Assembly: GCF_001957135.1 (NCBI RefSeq)
Contig: NZ_MPHK01000003.1
Span: 186,001-250,000, forward strand
Reading direction: 5' to 3'
DNA: 64,000 bases
Source of the DNA: Shewanella sp. UCD-KL21
Lineage (GTDB): Bacteria; Pseudomonadota; Gammaproteobacteria; Enterobacterales; Shewanellaceae
A program made the translations under genes and the position numbers. Shown here in pieces: positions 17,336 through 26,750 of the stretch; positions within the stretch are counted from its first letter, which is position 1, and every line of letters starts with the position of its first letter. The notes under the pieces were generated by a model, which saw only the letters and a program-made list of their open reading frames with translations, did no database searches and was not told the DNA's origin.

Positions 17336-19279
17336 ATGCTGAAAGAGTCAAATGTGACCACTCGATTACAAAAAGAAGTACAACTGGCTTTTTCGCCAAC
17401 AGGCGCATTAGCGAGGGGGATCCATTCCTATCGCCCCAGACAAAGCCAATACGATATGGCGCTGGCGGTGAGCGATGCTATAGCTCAAAAGCATAATGTG
17501 ATCCTTGAGGCTGGTACTGGGGTGGGTAAAACATACGCCTATCTGATCCCGGCGTTATTAAGTGGCAAACAAATTATCATCAGCACTGGCAGTAAAAACC
17601 TTCAAGAGCAGTTATTTTTTAAAGACTTACCTTTATTACTGAAGATGTTTTCAGTGGCGCCCAAAACCGCCTTGTTAAAAGGCCGTAGTAATTACTTGTG
17701 CCAATTAAGATTGGAGAAAAACTTACAACACATTAGTCAGATGCCACCGAAAGTGGTTGATGAACTCATTAAAATTAATCAATGGGCCAGTGTGACCAAA
17801 GATGGTGATATTGGTAACTTGACCGCTGTGGCTGAAAATTCAGCCACCATTGCCACAGTAACCAGCACCAAAGAAACTTGTACCGGCAAACGTTGCAGTT
17901 TTTATGATGAGTGTTTTAGTCGTAAAGCCAAAATAAAAGCACAAGATGCCAAGATTGTGGTGGTGAATCATCACTTGTTTTTTGCCGACCGTTTATTAAA
18001 GGACACCGGCTTTGCCGAGTTATTGCCCGATGCTGATGTGGTGGTGTTTGATGAGGCGCATTTGGTGCCTGATGTGTGTATTAATTATTTTGGCCAACAA
18101 ATTCCAACCAGAGAGCTAGACAGATTACTTAATCGTATCATTGAGGTCTATCGCACCGAGCTGCGCGATACCATTCAGCTTGAGCAATTAAGCCAACGTT
18201 GTTTAGTCAAATTGGCTGCGTGGCAAAATGACTTGATTGATGCTGATGTTACTGATTGGCGACAGGTTATTTCCAATAAAGCGCTTGCGAGTTCATCTTG
18301 GGAATTGTTGAAAGAATTTAATTTATTAACACAAGTTACCACCGAGCACGTCGGACGAAGTGAATCTTTAGATGACATTGTAGTGAAGTTATCAACATTG
18401 GTGGCAAATCTTAATAGTTACTTTGAATGCAATGACAGCAATGCTGCTTATAGTATTGAGCCCAGCGGTCAGCATACTATGTTACGAATTTCGCCGATTA
18501 ATATTGCCAAACAATGTCAGCAATTATTTGATAAACAAACCCAGTGGATCTTTACTTCGGCGACCTTGCAGGTTAATCGCCAGTTAACGCATTTTGCCGA
18601 TGAAATGGGCTTATCGAAAGCCAAGCAAATGATTTTAGACAGCCCATTTGATTACCCCAATCAAGCCATGTTCTGCGTGCCGCGCCATTTAGCCAAATCA
18701 GGCCAGAGCGCAGCTAATGTTAATCAGCTGGTGGATGTTTGTATTCAAGCCATCAATGCGGCCCAAGGGCGCACATTTATACTATTTACCAGTCATAATA
18801 TGTTGCAGCAAGTGGCGATTGCCTTACAAAGGCGGGTGCAATACCCCTTATTGGTGCAAGGCTCGGCCAGTAAACAAAGTCTGTTAAACAAGTTCAGGCA
18901 ACTTGGTAATGGAGTATTACTGGGCACCAGCAGTTTTTGGGAGGGTGTCGATGTAAGAGGGCGGCTACTTAGTTGCGTGATTATCGATAAACTGCCGTTT
19001 GTCTCACCTGATGATACCTTGTACCGCGCCCGTGCAGCCAATGCTGAGCGCAGTAATAAAGATCCCTTTGCTAGTATATCTCTGCCCCAAGCGGTGATCA
19101 GTTTAAAGCAGGGCGTCGGACGGTTAATTCGCGATGAGAAAGATCGCGGCGTGTTAATTTTGTGCGACAATCGCATTGTAAACAAAGCTTATGGTGAAGC
19201 CTTTATTAACTCGTTACCGCCAATGCATCGCACCCGAGATTTAGATAAAGCGTTAAGCTTTTTAAAAAGCATCCCATAA
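17336..19279 (+). CDS. yoaA: ATP-dependent DNA helicase of the DinG/XPD-like family, YoaA
   Basis: A 647-residue superfamily 2 helicase. Walker A is EAGTGVGKTYAYL at about residues 58-70, and the DEAH box VVFDEAHLVPD. An iron-sulfur cluster domain is indicated by four cysteines: one in GRSNYLCQL and three in ETCTGKRCSFYDEC. C-terminal motifs include FILFTSH, GVDVRGR and GVGRLIRDE. In E. coli YoaA works with the clamp-loader chi subunit in DNA repair. An in-frame GTG seven codons in is an alternative start. As in E. coli it precedes tsaB. Confidence 0.95.
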   Translation: MLKESNVTTRLQKEVQLAFSPTGALARGIHSYRPRQSQYDMALAVSDAIAQKHNVILEAGTGVGKTYAYLIPALLSGKQIIISTGSKNLQEQLFFKDLPLLLKMFSVAPKTALLKGRSNYLCQLRLEKNLQHISQMPPKVVDELIKINQWASVTKDGDIGNLTAVAENSATIATVTSTKETCTGKRCSFYDECFSRKAKIKAQDAKIVVVNHHLFFADRLLKDTGFAELLPDADVVVFDEAHLVPDVCINYFGQQIPTRELDRLLNRIIEVYRTELRDTIQLEQLSQRCLVKLAAWQNDLIDADVTDWRQVISNKALASSSWELLKEFNLLTQVTTEHVGRSESLDDIVVKLSTLVANLNSYFECNDSNAAYSIEPSGQHTMLRISPINIAKQCQQLFDKQTQWIFTSATLQVNRQLTHFADEMGLSKAKQMILDSPFDYPNQAMFCVPRHLAKSGQSAANVNQLVDVCIQAINAAQGRTFILFTSHNMLQQVAIALQRRVQYPLLVQGSASKQSLLNKFRQLGNGVLLGTSSFWEGVDVRGRLLSCVIIDKLPFVSPDDTLYRARAANAERSNKDPFASISLPQAVISLKQGVGRLIRDEKDRGVLILCDNRIVNKAYGEAFINSLPPMHRTRDLDKALSFLKSIP

Positions 19280-19426
19280 GTTATTATACTGCAGTTGATG
19301 ATTTAGCTGATTCAGTGCCGATAAAATGCCTTACAGGCTTTAGGTTTATTAGCTAAATCATCATACTCAGCATTAGTTAGCCCAGCATTTTTTCCATAGT
19401 TAATGGTAAGGTAAACACGTTTTTAC

Positions 19427-20134
19427 ATGACTCAACTTCATACAGATTTAACGATTCTCGCATTAGATACTTGCACTGAATCTTGTTCAGCGGCTTTGTT
19501 ACATGACAACAAACAGTATAATCGCGTGTTTGATGCACCAAGAGAGCATAGCCAACGTATATTACCTATGGTTGATGAGGTACTAACCGAAGCCGGCATT
19601 AAAATTTCAAATGTAAATTTAATAGCCTATGGTCGTGGACCTGGCAGTTTTACCGGGATTCGTATTTGTACCAGTATGACCCAAGGCTTAGCGCTTGGGC
19701 ACGATATTCCTGTTATTGGTGTTTCAACCTTGGCTGCAATGGCGCAAATGGCCATTGAAACTGAGCAAGCTGAACAGGTTTTTTGTGCCATCGATGCCCG
19801 TATGAGTGAAATTTATTGGGGACAGTTCAAAAATGTCGACGGCATTGCAACTCTAGTGGGGGCTGAGCATGTTTCTAGCCCTGATTCAGTTGAGCTTATC
19901 TTAGATAAGCAAAAGCCAATGCATATATCTGGTACTGGTTTTGTAGCTTATCCAGATTTATTGAATGATGTAGCGACAACACAGACGACCCAAATAACAT
20001 TACCTGACGCATCAGCTATGATTAAGTTAGCTATAAAAGGGCATGAGCAAGGACTAGCTACCTCAGTGGATGAACTTGCACCTGTGTATTTACGTGACAA
20101 AGTCACTTGGACAAAATTACCTGGTCGTGAATAA
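19427..20134 (+). CDS. tsaB: tRNA threonylcarbamoyladenosine synthesis protein TsaB
   Basis: A 235-residue ASKHA-fold protein that partners TsaD and TsaE to make t6A37 in ANN-decoding tRNAs. The N-terminus ILALDTCTESCSAALL and the YGRGPGSFTGIRI motif are characteristic. TsaB lacks the metal-binding histidines of TsaD, as seen here. The length is usual (about 230). It follows yoaA by 147 bp. No strong ribosome site is close to the ATG; an AAGG lies about 17 bp away. Confidence 0.95.
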   Translation: MTQLHTDLTILALDTCTESCSAALLHDNKQYNRVFDAPREHSQRILPMVDEVLTEAGIKISNVNLIAYGRGPGSFTGIRICTSMTQGLALGHDIPVIGVSTLAAMAQMAIETEQAEQVFCAIDARMSEIYWGQFKNVDGIATLVGAEHVSSPDSVELILDKQKPMHISGTGFVAYPDLLNDVATTQTTQITLPDASAMIKLAIKGHEQGLATSVDELAPVYLRDKVTWTKLPGRE

Positions 20135-20261
20135 ATAAGACCATGTGTTTGCAGCAGTGATAGGGAGCTAATGTTTGCTATCACTGACTAACAATTAAGG
20201 CCGATTGGGTTGCCGTTGTTAGATGCGCCATAATGGCTTTTTTATAATAGGAGTGATAACA

Positions 20262-20678
20262 ATGAATGCTTTCTTACAGACTTCAGTTCAGCCTTTATCC
20301 TCCTATAATCCCAGCAATATTAATGGCCATACCAAGGTTTCAGCTATCGCAACTAATGGTGTTGATAAGCTTTCTGCATTACAAAATCAAACTCAAGTCC
20401 ATAATCAAACTCAAGTAAATAATCAAACAGACACGCTTGATGCCGCTAAAGATGACAGTAAACAGTTACCGGCGCTAACTAGTGTAGAATTTGATTCCAA
20501 GCTTGATGCTAAATTGCAATACGACAATGACATGGCGTCAGCGACGAGAGATAAGCCATTCAAAGACCATTGTCAGACATTGGCCAGTGCCGGTGCGATA
20601 CAAGAATATTTAATAAACCAACATTCGGCGCAACGAGAACATATTCAACAAATGGTAGGAATAGATTTATATGCATGA
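20262..20678 (+). CDS. Hypothetical 138-residue polar protein with NQTQV repeats
   Basis: The ATG at 20262 follows AGGAGTG and is preferred over an in-frame ATG at 20223. The protein is polar and largely without predicted globular core: a short repeat (NQTQVHNQTQVNNQTD, about residues 44-60) comes from a duplicated 18-bp DNA segment. The C-terminal half (QYDNDMASA..LASAGAIQEYLINQHSAQREHIQQMVGIDLYA) looks helical. There is no signal peptide. It overlaps the M50 protease gene by eight bases, suggesting translational coupling. I recognise no family. Confidence 0.65.
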   Translation: MNAFLQTSVQPLSSYNPSNINGHTKVSAIATNGVDKLSALQNQTQVHNQTQVNNQTDTLDAAKDDSKQLPALTSVEFDSKLDAKLQYDNDMASATRDKPFKDHCQTLASAGAIQEYLINQHSAQREHIQQMVGIDLYA

Positions 20679-21357
20679 TGCTGCACCGAACAAGTTTTCC
20701 GCTATCCCTTCAAAAGGTCGCTTTTTTCTCGAATTACTATTTGCCTTTTTAATTACCAAATTGCCTTTCATTAGTATTCCATTCAAATGGTTTGAAAGTT
20801 ATTTCCATGAAATATCTCATGGTATAGCAGCCATCTTATCTGGCGGCATAGTGACTAAAATCCAGCTGTTTCCCAATGGTGCAGGCCTTTGTTTTACTCA
20901 AGGGGGCTTTGCGCCATTAATTACTTTTGCTGGCTACCCCGGCGCTGCGTTGTGGGGCTACATGATTTTCTTGTTAGCCACTTGGCGAGCAGGGATCCGC
21001 TTTACCTTAGGCATATTAGGAATAACCGTTATTGGTTCATTAATCCTGTGGGCACGAGATCTACTCACCATCGGCATATTAATATCTCTTGCGGTTGTAT
21101 TCTTATTACCTCTTAAATTTGATCATAATGCTTTACTTAATAGCTTATTACGGGTCATGGGATTAATGATTGTCTTGAATGCTATGGCAAGCCCTACGGT
21201 ACTATTTCGAGTTGTAGGCCAAGGCGATGCAGCTAAATTGTCGCAACTGACTTGGATTCCTGCTTGGATTTGGGTAATTATGTGGCTGATATTCAGTTGT
21301 TTTATGTTATGGATGTGTTGGAAAAGAGTTGACGACAAAAAGCTGCCAATCGGCTAA
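20671..21357 (+). CDS. Membrane-embedded M50B-like zinc metallopeptidase
   Basis: A 228-residue integral membrane protein with five to six hydrophobic segments. The zinc-protease motif HEISH (H46, E47, H50) lies in WFESYFHEISHGIAAILSGG near the start, as in M50 intramembrane proteases and the small 'M50B-like' group. The second M50 motif (NxxPxxxLDG) is not evident, so activity on membrane substrates is uncertain. Translation is coupled to the preceding gene by an eight-base overlap. It sits in the four-gene insert between tsaB and fadD. Confidence 0.8.
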   Translation: MHDAAPNKFSAIPSKGRFFLELLFAFLITKLPFISIPFKWFESYFHEISHGIAAILSGGIVTKIQLFPNGAGLCFTQGGFAPLITFAGYPGAALWGYMIFLLATWRAGIRFTLGILGITVIGSLILWARDLLTIGILISLAVVFLLPLKFDHNALLNSLLRVMGLMIVLNAMASPTVLFRVVGQGDAAKLSQLTWIPAWIWVIMWLIFSCFMLWMCWKRVDDKKLPIG

Positions 21358-21429
21358 AGTGATCGACTTAGCAACCTTTGCCGTACCAGTTGCTGATATT
21401 TTCGAGACAATTTATTCAGGGAGAAGACA

Positions 21430-22299
21430 ATGAAACGTACGTTATTATTATCTACCGCTATTGGGCTTAGCGTTTTAGGCTTGTCTGCTGTCACTAATAC
21501 AGCAATAGCTCATAACCATGGCATGGCTGAAAACCCACAGGCTATTAAGGTTAACCCACAACTGGCTGCAGCCGTCGCCAGTGATTTCAGAACTGAGAAA
21601 AGTAGCGCACGGGACAAATACCGTAACCCAGCAGAAACCTTAACATTTTTAGGTATTCAACCTGATGATACCGTGATTGAATTATGGCCTGGCGGTGGCT
21701 GGTATGCGCAAATTCTAGCGCCTTACCTCGCGGCAAAAGGTCAATATATTGGGGCAATTTTTGAGACTAACCCAAAAGAAGACACAAAAAGAGCTCAGTA
21801 TTACGCCAAATCGGGTAAAAAATTTGAAGCTTGGCTTGCTGAAAACAAAGCGGTATTAGGCAATGCTTCAACAGTGACATTCCAGCCGCCAGCATCATTG
21901 GCTTTAGGGGATGATAACAGTGTTGATTATGTACTGACTTTCAGAAACCTCCACAACTGGGCTGGGCAAGCGCAATTAGAAAATGCCTTCACTGCATCTT
22001 ATAAAGTGTTAAAAGAGGGGGGGGTGTTTGGTGTAGTAGAACACAGATCAAATCCAGGTATGTCATTTGAAAGCGGTTATATGGATCAAGCTGAAATGAT
22101 TACCCTAGCTGAAAAAGTGGGATTCACGCTAGCGGCAACATCTGAAATTAATGCTAACCCTAAAGACACCAAAGACTATGAGAAAGGAGTTTGGACTTTA
22201 CCACCGCGTTTAGCATTAAAAGAGCAAGATAAAGACAAGTATCTTGCTATTGGTGAAAGCGATCGCATGACGCTAAAATTCGTCAAAAAAGCTAAGTAA
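21430..22299 (+). CDS. Exported SAM-dependent methyltransferase-like protein (COG4798 type)
   Basis: A 289-residue protein beginning with a signal peptide (MKRTLLLSTAIGLSVLGLSA..TAIA, cleavage near residue 27) behind a strong GGGAGAAG site. The mature part has a Rossmann-type methyltransferase core with the modified motif I VIELWPGGGWYAQIL, a motif with YVLTFRNLHNW, and KVLKEGGVFGVVEH. SAM is not normally available in the periplasm, so either export is inefficient or the fold has been repurposed. The family is widespread in marine gammaproteobacteria and lacks an assigned substrate. Confidence 0.82.
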   Translation: MKRTLLLSTAIGLSVLGLSAVTNTAIAHNHGMAENPQAIKVNPQLAAAVASDFRTEKSSARDKYRNPAETLTFLGIQPDDTVIELWPGGGWYAQILAPYLAAKGQYIGAIFETNPKEDTKRAQYYAKSGKKFEAWLAENKAVLGNASTVTFQPPASLALGDDNSVDYVLTFRNLHNWAGQAQLENAFTASYKVLKEGGVFGVVEHRSNPGMSFESGYMDQAEMITLAEKVGFTLAATSEINANPKDTKDYEKGVWTLPPRLALKEQDKDKYLAIGESDRMTLKFVKKAK

Positions 22300-22342
22300 T
22301 CTTAAGTTAGACATTCAGATAAAAAGAGTCAATTAAGTGCTT

Positions 22343-23257
22343 ATGAATGAGTCAATTGAACAATCGCTGCCAGTTGAAGAAGTCGATTTTCAATTGGCTC
22401 ATATTCGTTTAAGCGCCAAACGCTATGGCTGTAAAAACAAGCCTATTTTATTGGCTTTACATGGCTGGTTAGATAATGCAGATAGCTTTGAACCTTTAGC
22501 GACAGCGTTACATTCTCAGGGGATATTAAGCCAATATCAACTACTCGCTATTGATTGGCCGGGTCACGGTAATTCACAACATAGACCTGGCAGTTATCCA
22601 CTTCATTGGCTTGATTACATTTATGACTTGGATGAATTAATCAATCATGTAAGCCCTTCAACTCCCATCAACATCCTTGGTCACTCTTTAGGTGGTATCA
22701 TTGCGGCGGCCTATAATGCTTGCTTTGCCCACAAAGTCGATAAGCTCATTTTGATTGAAGCATTAGCGCCGTTATATGAAAAGCCAACTCACGCCCAAAA
22801 GCGATTAATTAATAGCTTTCAACAGCATAATCGTTTTAATGGCGCTAAATCATCGACTGCGAACTTAGCAACAGTTAAGCAAAGCTTTACCCTCGATAGA
22901 GCAGTTAATGCCCGTCATCAGTTAACTGGGCTTGATAAAGTATGGTGCGAGTTAATCATTAAACGTAATGTTGAAATTAAACATCAGCAATTATGTTGGA
23001 AAAGTGATCCCCGCCTTAAGCTAGACTCACCTTATCGTTTAACCTTTGAGCAGGTTGACGCATTAATGAGCATCAGCGATACCCAATGTTTATTAATATT
23101 AGGCGAGCAGGGCTTTAAGCAGTTAAAATTAGCTTTACCTCAAGCATTATCATGGTTTAGCCGCCTATCACATATACAAATTGAAGGTGATCACCACCTA
23201 CATATGGGTAGTGCAAAGCTTGTGGCCGATAAAATTAGAACTTTTATTCTAAGTTAG
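22343..23257 (+). CDS. Alpha/beta-hydrolase
   Basis: A 304-residue cytoplasmic alpha/beta-hydrolase. The oxyanion segment LALHGWLDNADSF and the nucleophile elbow ILGHSLGGI are intact, as is the terminal histidine region IEGDHHLHM. A GTG six bases upstream of the chosen ATG is an alternative start. It ends 230 bp before fadD. Lipases/esterases of this subgroup (serine hydrolase-like) are often beside acyl-CoA genes; the actual ester substrate is unknown. Confidence 0.88.
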   Translation: MNESIEQSLPVEEVDFQLAHIRLSAKRYGCKNKPILLALHGWLDNADSFEPLATALHSQGILSQYQLLAIDWPGHGNSQHRPGSYPLHWLDYIYDLDELINHVSPSTPINILGHSLGGIIAAAYNACFAHKVDKLILIEALAPLYEKPTHAQKRLINSFQQHNRFNGAKSSTANLATVKQSFTLDRAVNARHQLTGLDKVWCELIIKRNVEIKHQQLCWKSDPRLKLDSPYRLTFEQVDALMSISDTQCLLILGEQGFKQLKLALPQALSWFSRLSHIQIEGDHHLHMGSAKLVADKIRTFILS

Positions 23258-23487
23258 TTTGTTGATGTGGTGAAATCACTAGGATTTTTATTTCATTTAT
23301 GTGATTATGGTCCGAATTTAAACGGTCGTATGATTTTATGGCTAAACAATAAAAATTAACGAAAACAACTTTGCTGCGACTAACAATAATAAAAATTTAC
23401 GCTAGTTTTAAAGAGCAGTGATTTTTAGACCTTGCCAATATTGAAGGGCTCCTTCATAGCAATGGGCTAATTAAATAGGAGAAAATT

Positions 23488-25161
23488 GTGGACCATCCTT
23501 GGATTAATAATTTACCAGAAAATGTACCAGCAGAAATTGACCCTCAACAATTTACCTCTTTGGTAGACATGTTTGAAACAGCAGTGTCTAAATATGCTGA
23601 TCAGCCTGCTTTTATCAACATGGGGGCGACATTAACCTATCGTAAGTTAGAAGAAAGAAGTCGTGCATTTGCTGCCTATTTACAAAATGAACTCAAGCTT
23701 GAAAAAGGCGATCGTGTTGCGTTAATGATGCCAAACTTACTGCAATACCCTATTGCACTGTTTGGTATTTTACGTGCAGGAATGGTAGTGGTAAATGTAA
23801 ATCCACTTTACACCCCTAGAGAGCTTAAACATCAGTTAGTCGACTCAGGTGCTAAAGCTATTGTCGTGGTCTCTAACTTTGCCCGCACCCTTGAAGAAGT
23901 TGTTGCAGAAACCCCTGTAGAGTCAGTGATTATCACCGGCCTTGGTGATCAGCTTAGTGCACCTAAACGCACCCTAGTTAATTTTATTGTTAAATATATC
24001 AAAAAGATGGTGCCTAAATATGATTTGCCTCATGCATTATCTTTTAGACAGTCGCTTACCAAAGGTCGCCGTTTACAATATATCAAGCCTGAGATAACCA
24101 CTGATGACTTATCATTTTTACAGTACACCGGTGGCACCACTGGTGTTTCTAAAGGCGCAATGTTAACTCACGGCAATGTGGTCAGTAATGTCTTGCAAGC
24201 TAATGGCGCTTATTCCCCAGCCTTAAAAAATGGCTCTGAATTTGTGGTTACCGCTTTACCGCTTTATCACATATTTGCATTAACTGTTAATTGCCTATTG
24301 TTTTTGCACAAGGGCAGTACAAACTTACTTATTACTAACCCAAGAGATTTGCCAGCATTTATTGGTGAGCTTAAGAAATACCCATTCACAGCCTTAACTG
24401 GGGTTAATACCTTATTTAATGCCTTAGTAAATAACGAAGATTTTAAAAATTTAGATTTTAGCCGCTTAAAGTTCTCAATTGGCGGCGGCATGGCGGTGCA
24501 AAAAGCGGTGGCTGATAAATGGCAAGCCATTACCAAAACGCGCCTGTTAGAAGGCTATGGTTTAACCGAGGCCTCACCACTAGTGACCTGTTGTCCTTAT
24601 AACCTCGAAGGTTACAATGGCTCAATTGGTTTTCCTGCTCCCTCGACTTTCATTCAAGTCAGAGATGATGACGGTAAGGTATTAGCCCAAGGTGAAACAG
24701 GTGAGTTATTTGCTAAAGGCCCTCAGGTAATGAAAGGCTACTGGCAACGCCCAGAAGAAACCGCCAAAGTGATTGATAAAGATGGTTGGTTAGCCACGGG
24801 TGATATTGGTTACATGGATGAACTCGGCTTCTTTTATATTGTCGATCGCAAGAAAGATATGATCTTAGTTTCTGGCTTTAATGTTTTCCCTAACGAAGTG
24901 GAAGACGTGGTGGCATTGCACCCAAAAGTGGTTGAAGTTGCTGCTGTTGGTGTCCCAAATGATGCAAGCGGGGAATTAGTTAAGATTTTTGTTGTTGCAA
25001 AAGACAACACTGTGACTGAACGCGATCTCATTAAGCATTGTCGCCAACATTTAACAGGATATAAGGTACCAAAGCTGGTAGAATTTAGAGATGAGTTACC
25101 CAAATCCAATGTAGGTAAAATTTTACGACGAGAACTTCGAGACGAAGTTAAATCAGCGTAA
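23488..25161 (+). CDS. fadD: Long-chain fatty acid--CoA ligase
   Basis: A 557-residue AMP-forming acyl-CoA synthetase that activates imported fatty acids for beta-oxidation at the inner membrane. The start is GTG at 23488 behind TAGGAG. The P-loop/AMP signature [16 protein letters not shown], the [13 protein letters not shown] motif, the ATGDIGYMD motif and the C-terminal [12 protein letters not shown] lysine are all intact. Order (tsaB..fadD-rnd) matches E. coli. A rho-independent terminator follows. FadR, whose gene is at about 33 kb, is a likely regulator, but I see no convincing FadR site. Confidence 0.96.
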   Translation: MDHPWINNLPENVPAEIDPQQFTSLVDMFETAVSKYADQPAFINMGATLTYRKLEERSRAFAAYLQNELKLEKGDRVALMMPNLLQYPIALFGILRAGMVVVNVNPLYTPRELKHQLVDSGAKAIVVVSNFARTLEEVVAETPVESVIITGLGDQLSAPKRTLVNFIVKYIKKMVPKYDLPHALSFRQSLTKGRRLQYIKPEITTDDLSFLQYTGGTTGVSKGAMLTHGNVVSNVLQANGAYSPALKNGSEFVVTALPLYHIFALTVNCLLFLHKGSTNLLITNPRDLPAFIGELKKYPFTALTGVNTLFNALVNNEDFKNLDFSRLKFSIGGGMAVQKAVADKWQAITKTRLLEGYGLTEASPLVTCCPYNLEGYNGSIGFPAPSTFIQVRDDDGKVLAQGETGELFAKGPQVMKGYWQRPEETAKVIDKDGWLATGDIGYMDELGFFYIVDRKKDMILVSGFNVFPNEVEDVVALHPKVVEVAAVGVPNDASGELVKIFVVAKDNTVTERDLIKHCRQHLTGYKVPKLVEFRDELPKSNVGKILRRELRDEVKSA

Positions 25162-25164
25162 AGT

Positions 25165-25188
25165 AAAGCCGGCAATAGCCGGCTTTTT
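25165..25188 (+). terminator. Terminator of fadD
   Basis: A nine-bp GC-rich stem AAAGCCGGC / GCCGGCTTT with an AATA loop, followed by TT. It starts four bases after the stop. Confidence 0.85.
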
Positions 25189-25212
25189 ATTAGCTTTATA
25201 TTGGTTAAAAAG

Positions 25213-26343
25213 ATGAAATCGGAGCGTATTTTGTTATCGTTTGAATATATCAGCGACCCAGAAAGTTTAGCGAAATTAGTAGCACAGTATCAGCAAAGTG
25301 AATTACTTGTGCTTGATACCGAATTTGTTAGAACACGAACTTATTACGCAAAGTTAGGGCTTATTCAAGCCTATGATGGCAAGACACTAGCGTTAATTGA
25401 CCCCGTTGCCTTAGCTGATTTATCAGCATTTTGGCAGTTATTGTCAGATACGAAGATCACTAAACTTGTTCATTCATGCAGTGAAGACTTAGAAGTGTTC
25501 GCGCGTTATGGTCAATGTCAGCCAAGCCCGTTATTTGATAGTCAAATTGCAGCGACCTTTTCAGGCCTAGGGCATGGTTTAGGTTATGCGAAGCTGGTCA
25601 ATACCTTTTTGGATATCGAAATAGATAAAGGTGAGTCACGCACCGACTGGATGAAACGGCCGCTGACTGATGCACAACTGCAATACGCTGCAAATGATGT
25701 GTATTACCTTTATAAGCTTTACCCGCAATTGTTAGCGAAAATACAACAATCTAACCGTATGGATTGGCTACTTGAAGAAGGTGAGCGCATGACAGAAGGG
25801 CGTTTAACTCCGCCTGATGAAGAGTTTGCTTATTTAAAAGTGAAAAATGCCTTTCAACTATTTCCGCAGCAGCTAGCTTACTTGAAAGTATTAGCCACTT
25901 GGCGCTTACAAAAAGCACTGAAAAAAGACTCCGCCCTTGGGTTTATCATTAAAGATCATGCCTTAATTGCATTAGCTAAAAAACAACCTAAGACAGTGAT
26001 TGAGCTTAATCAGCTAAATGATCTAACAGAGCATGAAAAACGCTTTCACGGTAAAGAACTGATTAAAGTGTTACAAACGGCTGACCTAGACAATCTGCCT
26101 GAAGCGGTAGATGTAATCGCGCTGAAAAATGGTTACAAAGCCTCATTTAAAGAAGTGAAAAATATTCTTATTCAGGTGGCAGAGCAGCATGATGTTGCTA
26201 TTGAGTTTATCGGTTCTAAACGTTTAATTCATGAGTTTTTAATGTGGTTGTACAATAAGCAACCTGCAGAAAAACCTTTGTTATTAAAAGGCTGGCGCGC
26301 CAAGCTAGTAAAAGATGCCCTTGCTGCAATCAAGTTTAGCTAA
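25213..26343 (+). CDS. rnd: Ribonuclease D
   Basis: A 376-residue 3'-5' exoribonuclease that trims tRNA 3' ends. The DEDD exonuclease motif I is DTEFVRTRTYYAKLGLIQ; motif II is in KLVHSCSEDLEVF, and motif III in QLQYAANDVYYLYKL. Two HRDC-like domains follow (about 205-376). The ATG at 25213 is taken; a TTG at 25201 is in frame too and neither has a strong ribosome site. It converges on minE, with a shared terminator. Confidence 0.95.
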   Translation: MKSERILLSFEYISDPESLAKLVAQYQQSELLVLDTEFVRTRTYYAKLGLIQAYDGKTLALIDPVALADLSAFWQLLSDTKITKLVHSCSEDLEVFARYGQCQPSPLFDSQIAATFSGLGHGLGYAKLVNTFLDIEIDKGESRTDWMKRPLTDAQLQYAANDVYYLYKLYPQLLAKIQQSNRMDWLLEEGERMTEGRLTPPDEEFAYLKVKNAFQLFPQQLAYLKVLATWRLQKALKKDSALGFIIKDHALIALAKKQPKTVIELNQLNDLTEHEKRFHGKELIKVLQTADLDNLPEAVDVIALKNGYKASFKEVKNILIQVAEQHDVAIEFIGSKRLIHEFLMWLYNKQPAEKPLLLKGWRAKLVKDALAAIKFS

Positions 26344-26377
26344 ATTGCCACATCTAGTGTAAAAATTGCTGCTACAA

Positions 26378-26405
26378 AAAAGCCAAGAGTAAACTCTTGG
26401 CTTTT
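26378..26405. terminator. Bidirectional terminator between rnd and minE
   Basis: AAAAGCCAAGAGT / ACTCTTGGCTTTT form a 13-bp stem; A- and T-runs flank it on each strand. Confidence 0.88.
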
Positions 26406-26439
26406 CTTTACGCTCTTCGTTACTGGAGAGTATATTTTT

Positions 26440-26486
26440 ACAAACTCAGGCACAAACTCAGGCACAAACTCAGGTAAAAGCTCAGG
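26440..26486. repeat. 12-bp tandem repeat abutting the minE stop codon
   Basis: The unit CACAAACTCAGG occurs three times (26440-26450 lacks the first base, then 26451-26462 and 26463-26474), followed by a degenerate copy (TAAAAGCTCAGG) to 26486. It ends one base before the minE stop and lies in the mRNA 3' region of minCDE. Confidence 0.8.
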
Positions 26487-26487
26487 C

Positions 26488-26748
26488 TTACTTACCTTCA
26501 GGTAAGGTCACATTAAGTTCTAATACAGATAGGTTTTCATCATTTTGTTCTAATTGAACCGACACCTGATCTTCAGAGATATGTACATATTTTCTAATGA
26601 CTTCAAGGATCTCTTGTTTCATTTTCGGAAAATAATCTGGCGCGTCACGTTCACCACGTTGGTGCGCAACAATAATTTGTAAACGCTCTTTAGCTGTGAC
26701 CGCAGTGTTGGTTTTTTTGTTACTTTTAAAGTAGTCGAGTATAGACAT
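26488..26748 (-). CDS. minE: Cell division topological specificity factor MinE
   Basis: An 86-residue protein that stimulates MinD ATPase and drives pole-to-pole oscillation. The N-terminal amphipathic membrane/MinD-contacting segment MSILDYFKSNKKTNTAVTAK is followed by the KERLQIIVAHQR helix/strand and a C-terminal dimerisation domain (LEVIRKYVHISEDQVSV). Length and order (minC-minD-minE) are canonical. It starts two bases after the minD stop. Confidence 0.97.
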   Translation of the reverse strand: MSILDYFKSNKKTNTAVTAKERLQIIVAHQRGERDAPDYFPKMKQEILEVIRKYVHISEDQVSVQLEQNDENLSVLELNVTLPEGK

Positions 26749-26750
26749 AA

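Noticed and set aside
23258..23487. FadR or PsrA operator ahead of fadD
   Set aside because: I looked for AACTGGTC-like and TTCAAAC-like dyads and found no convincing match.
26440..26486. CRISPR array
   Set aside because: Units are contiguous 12-bp copies without unique spacers.
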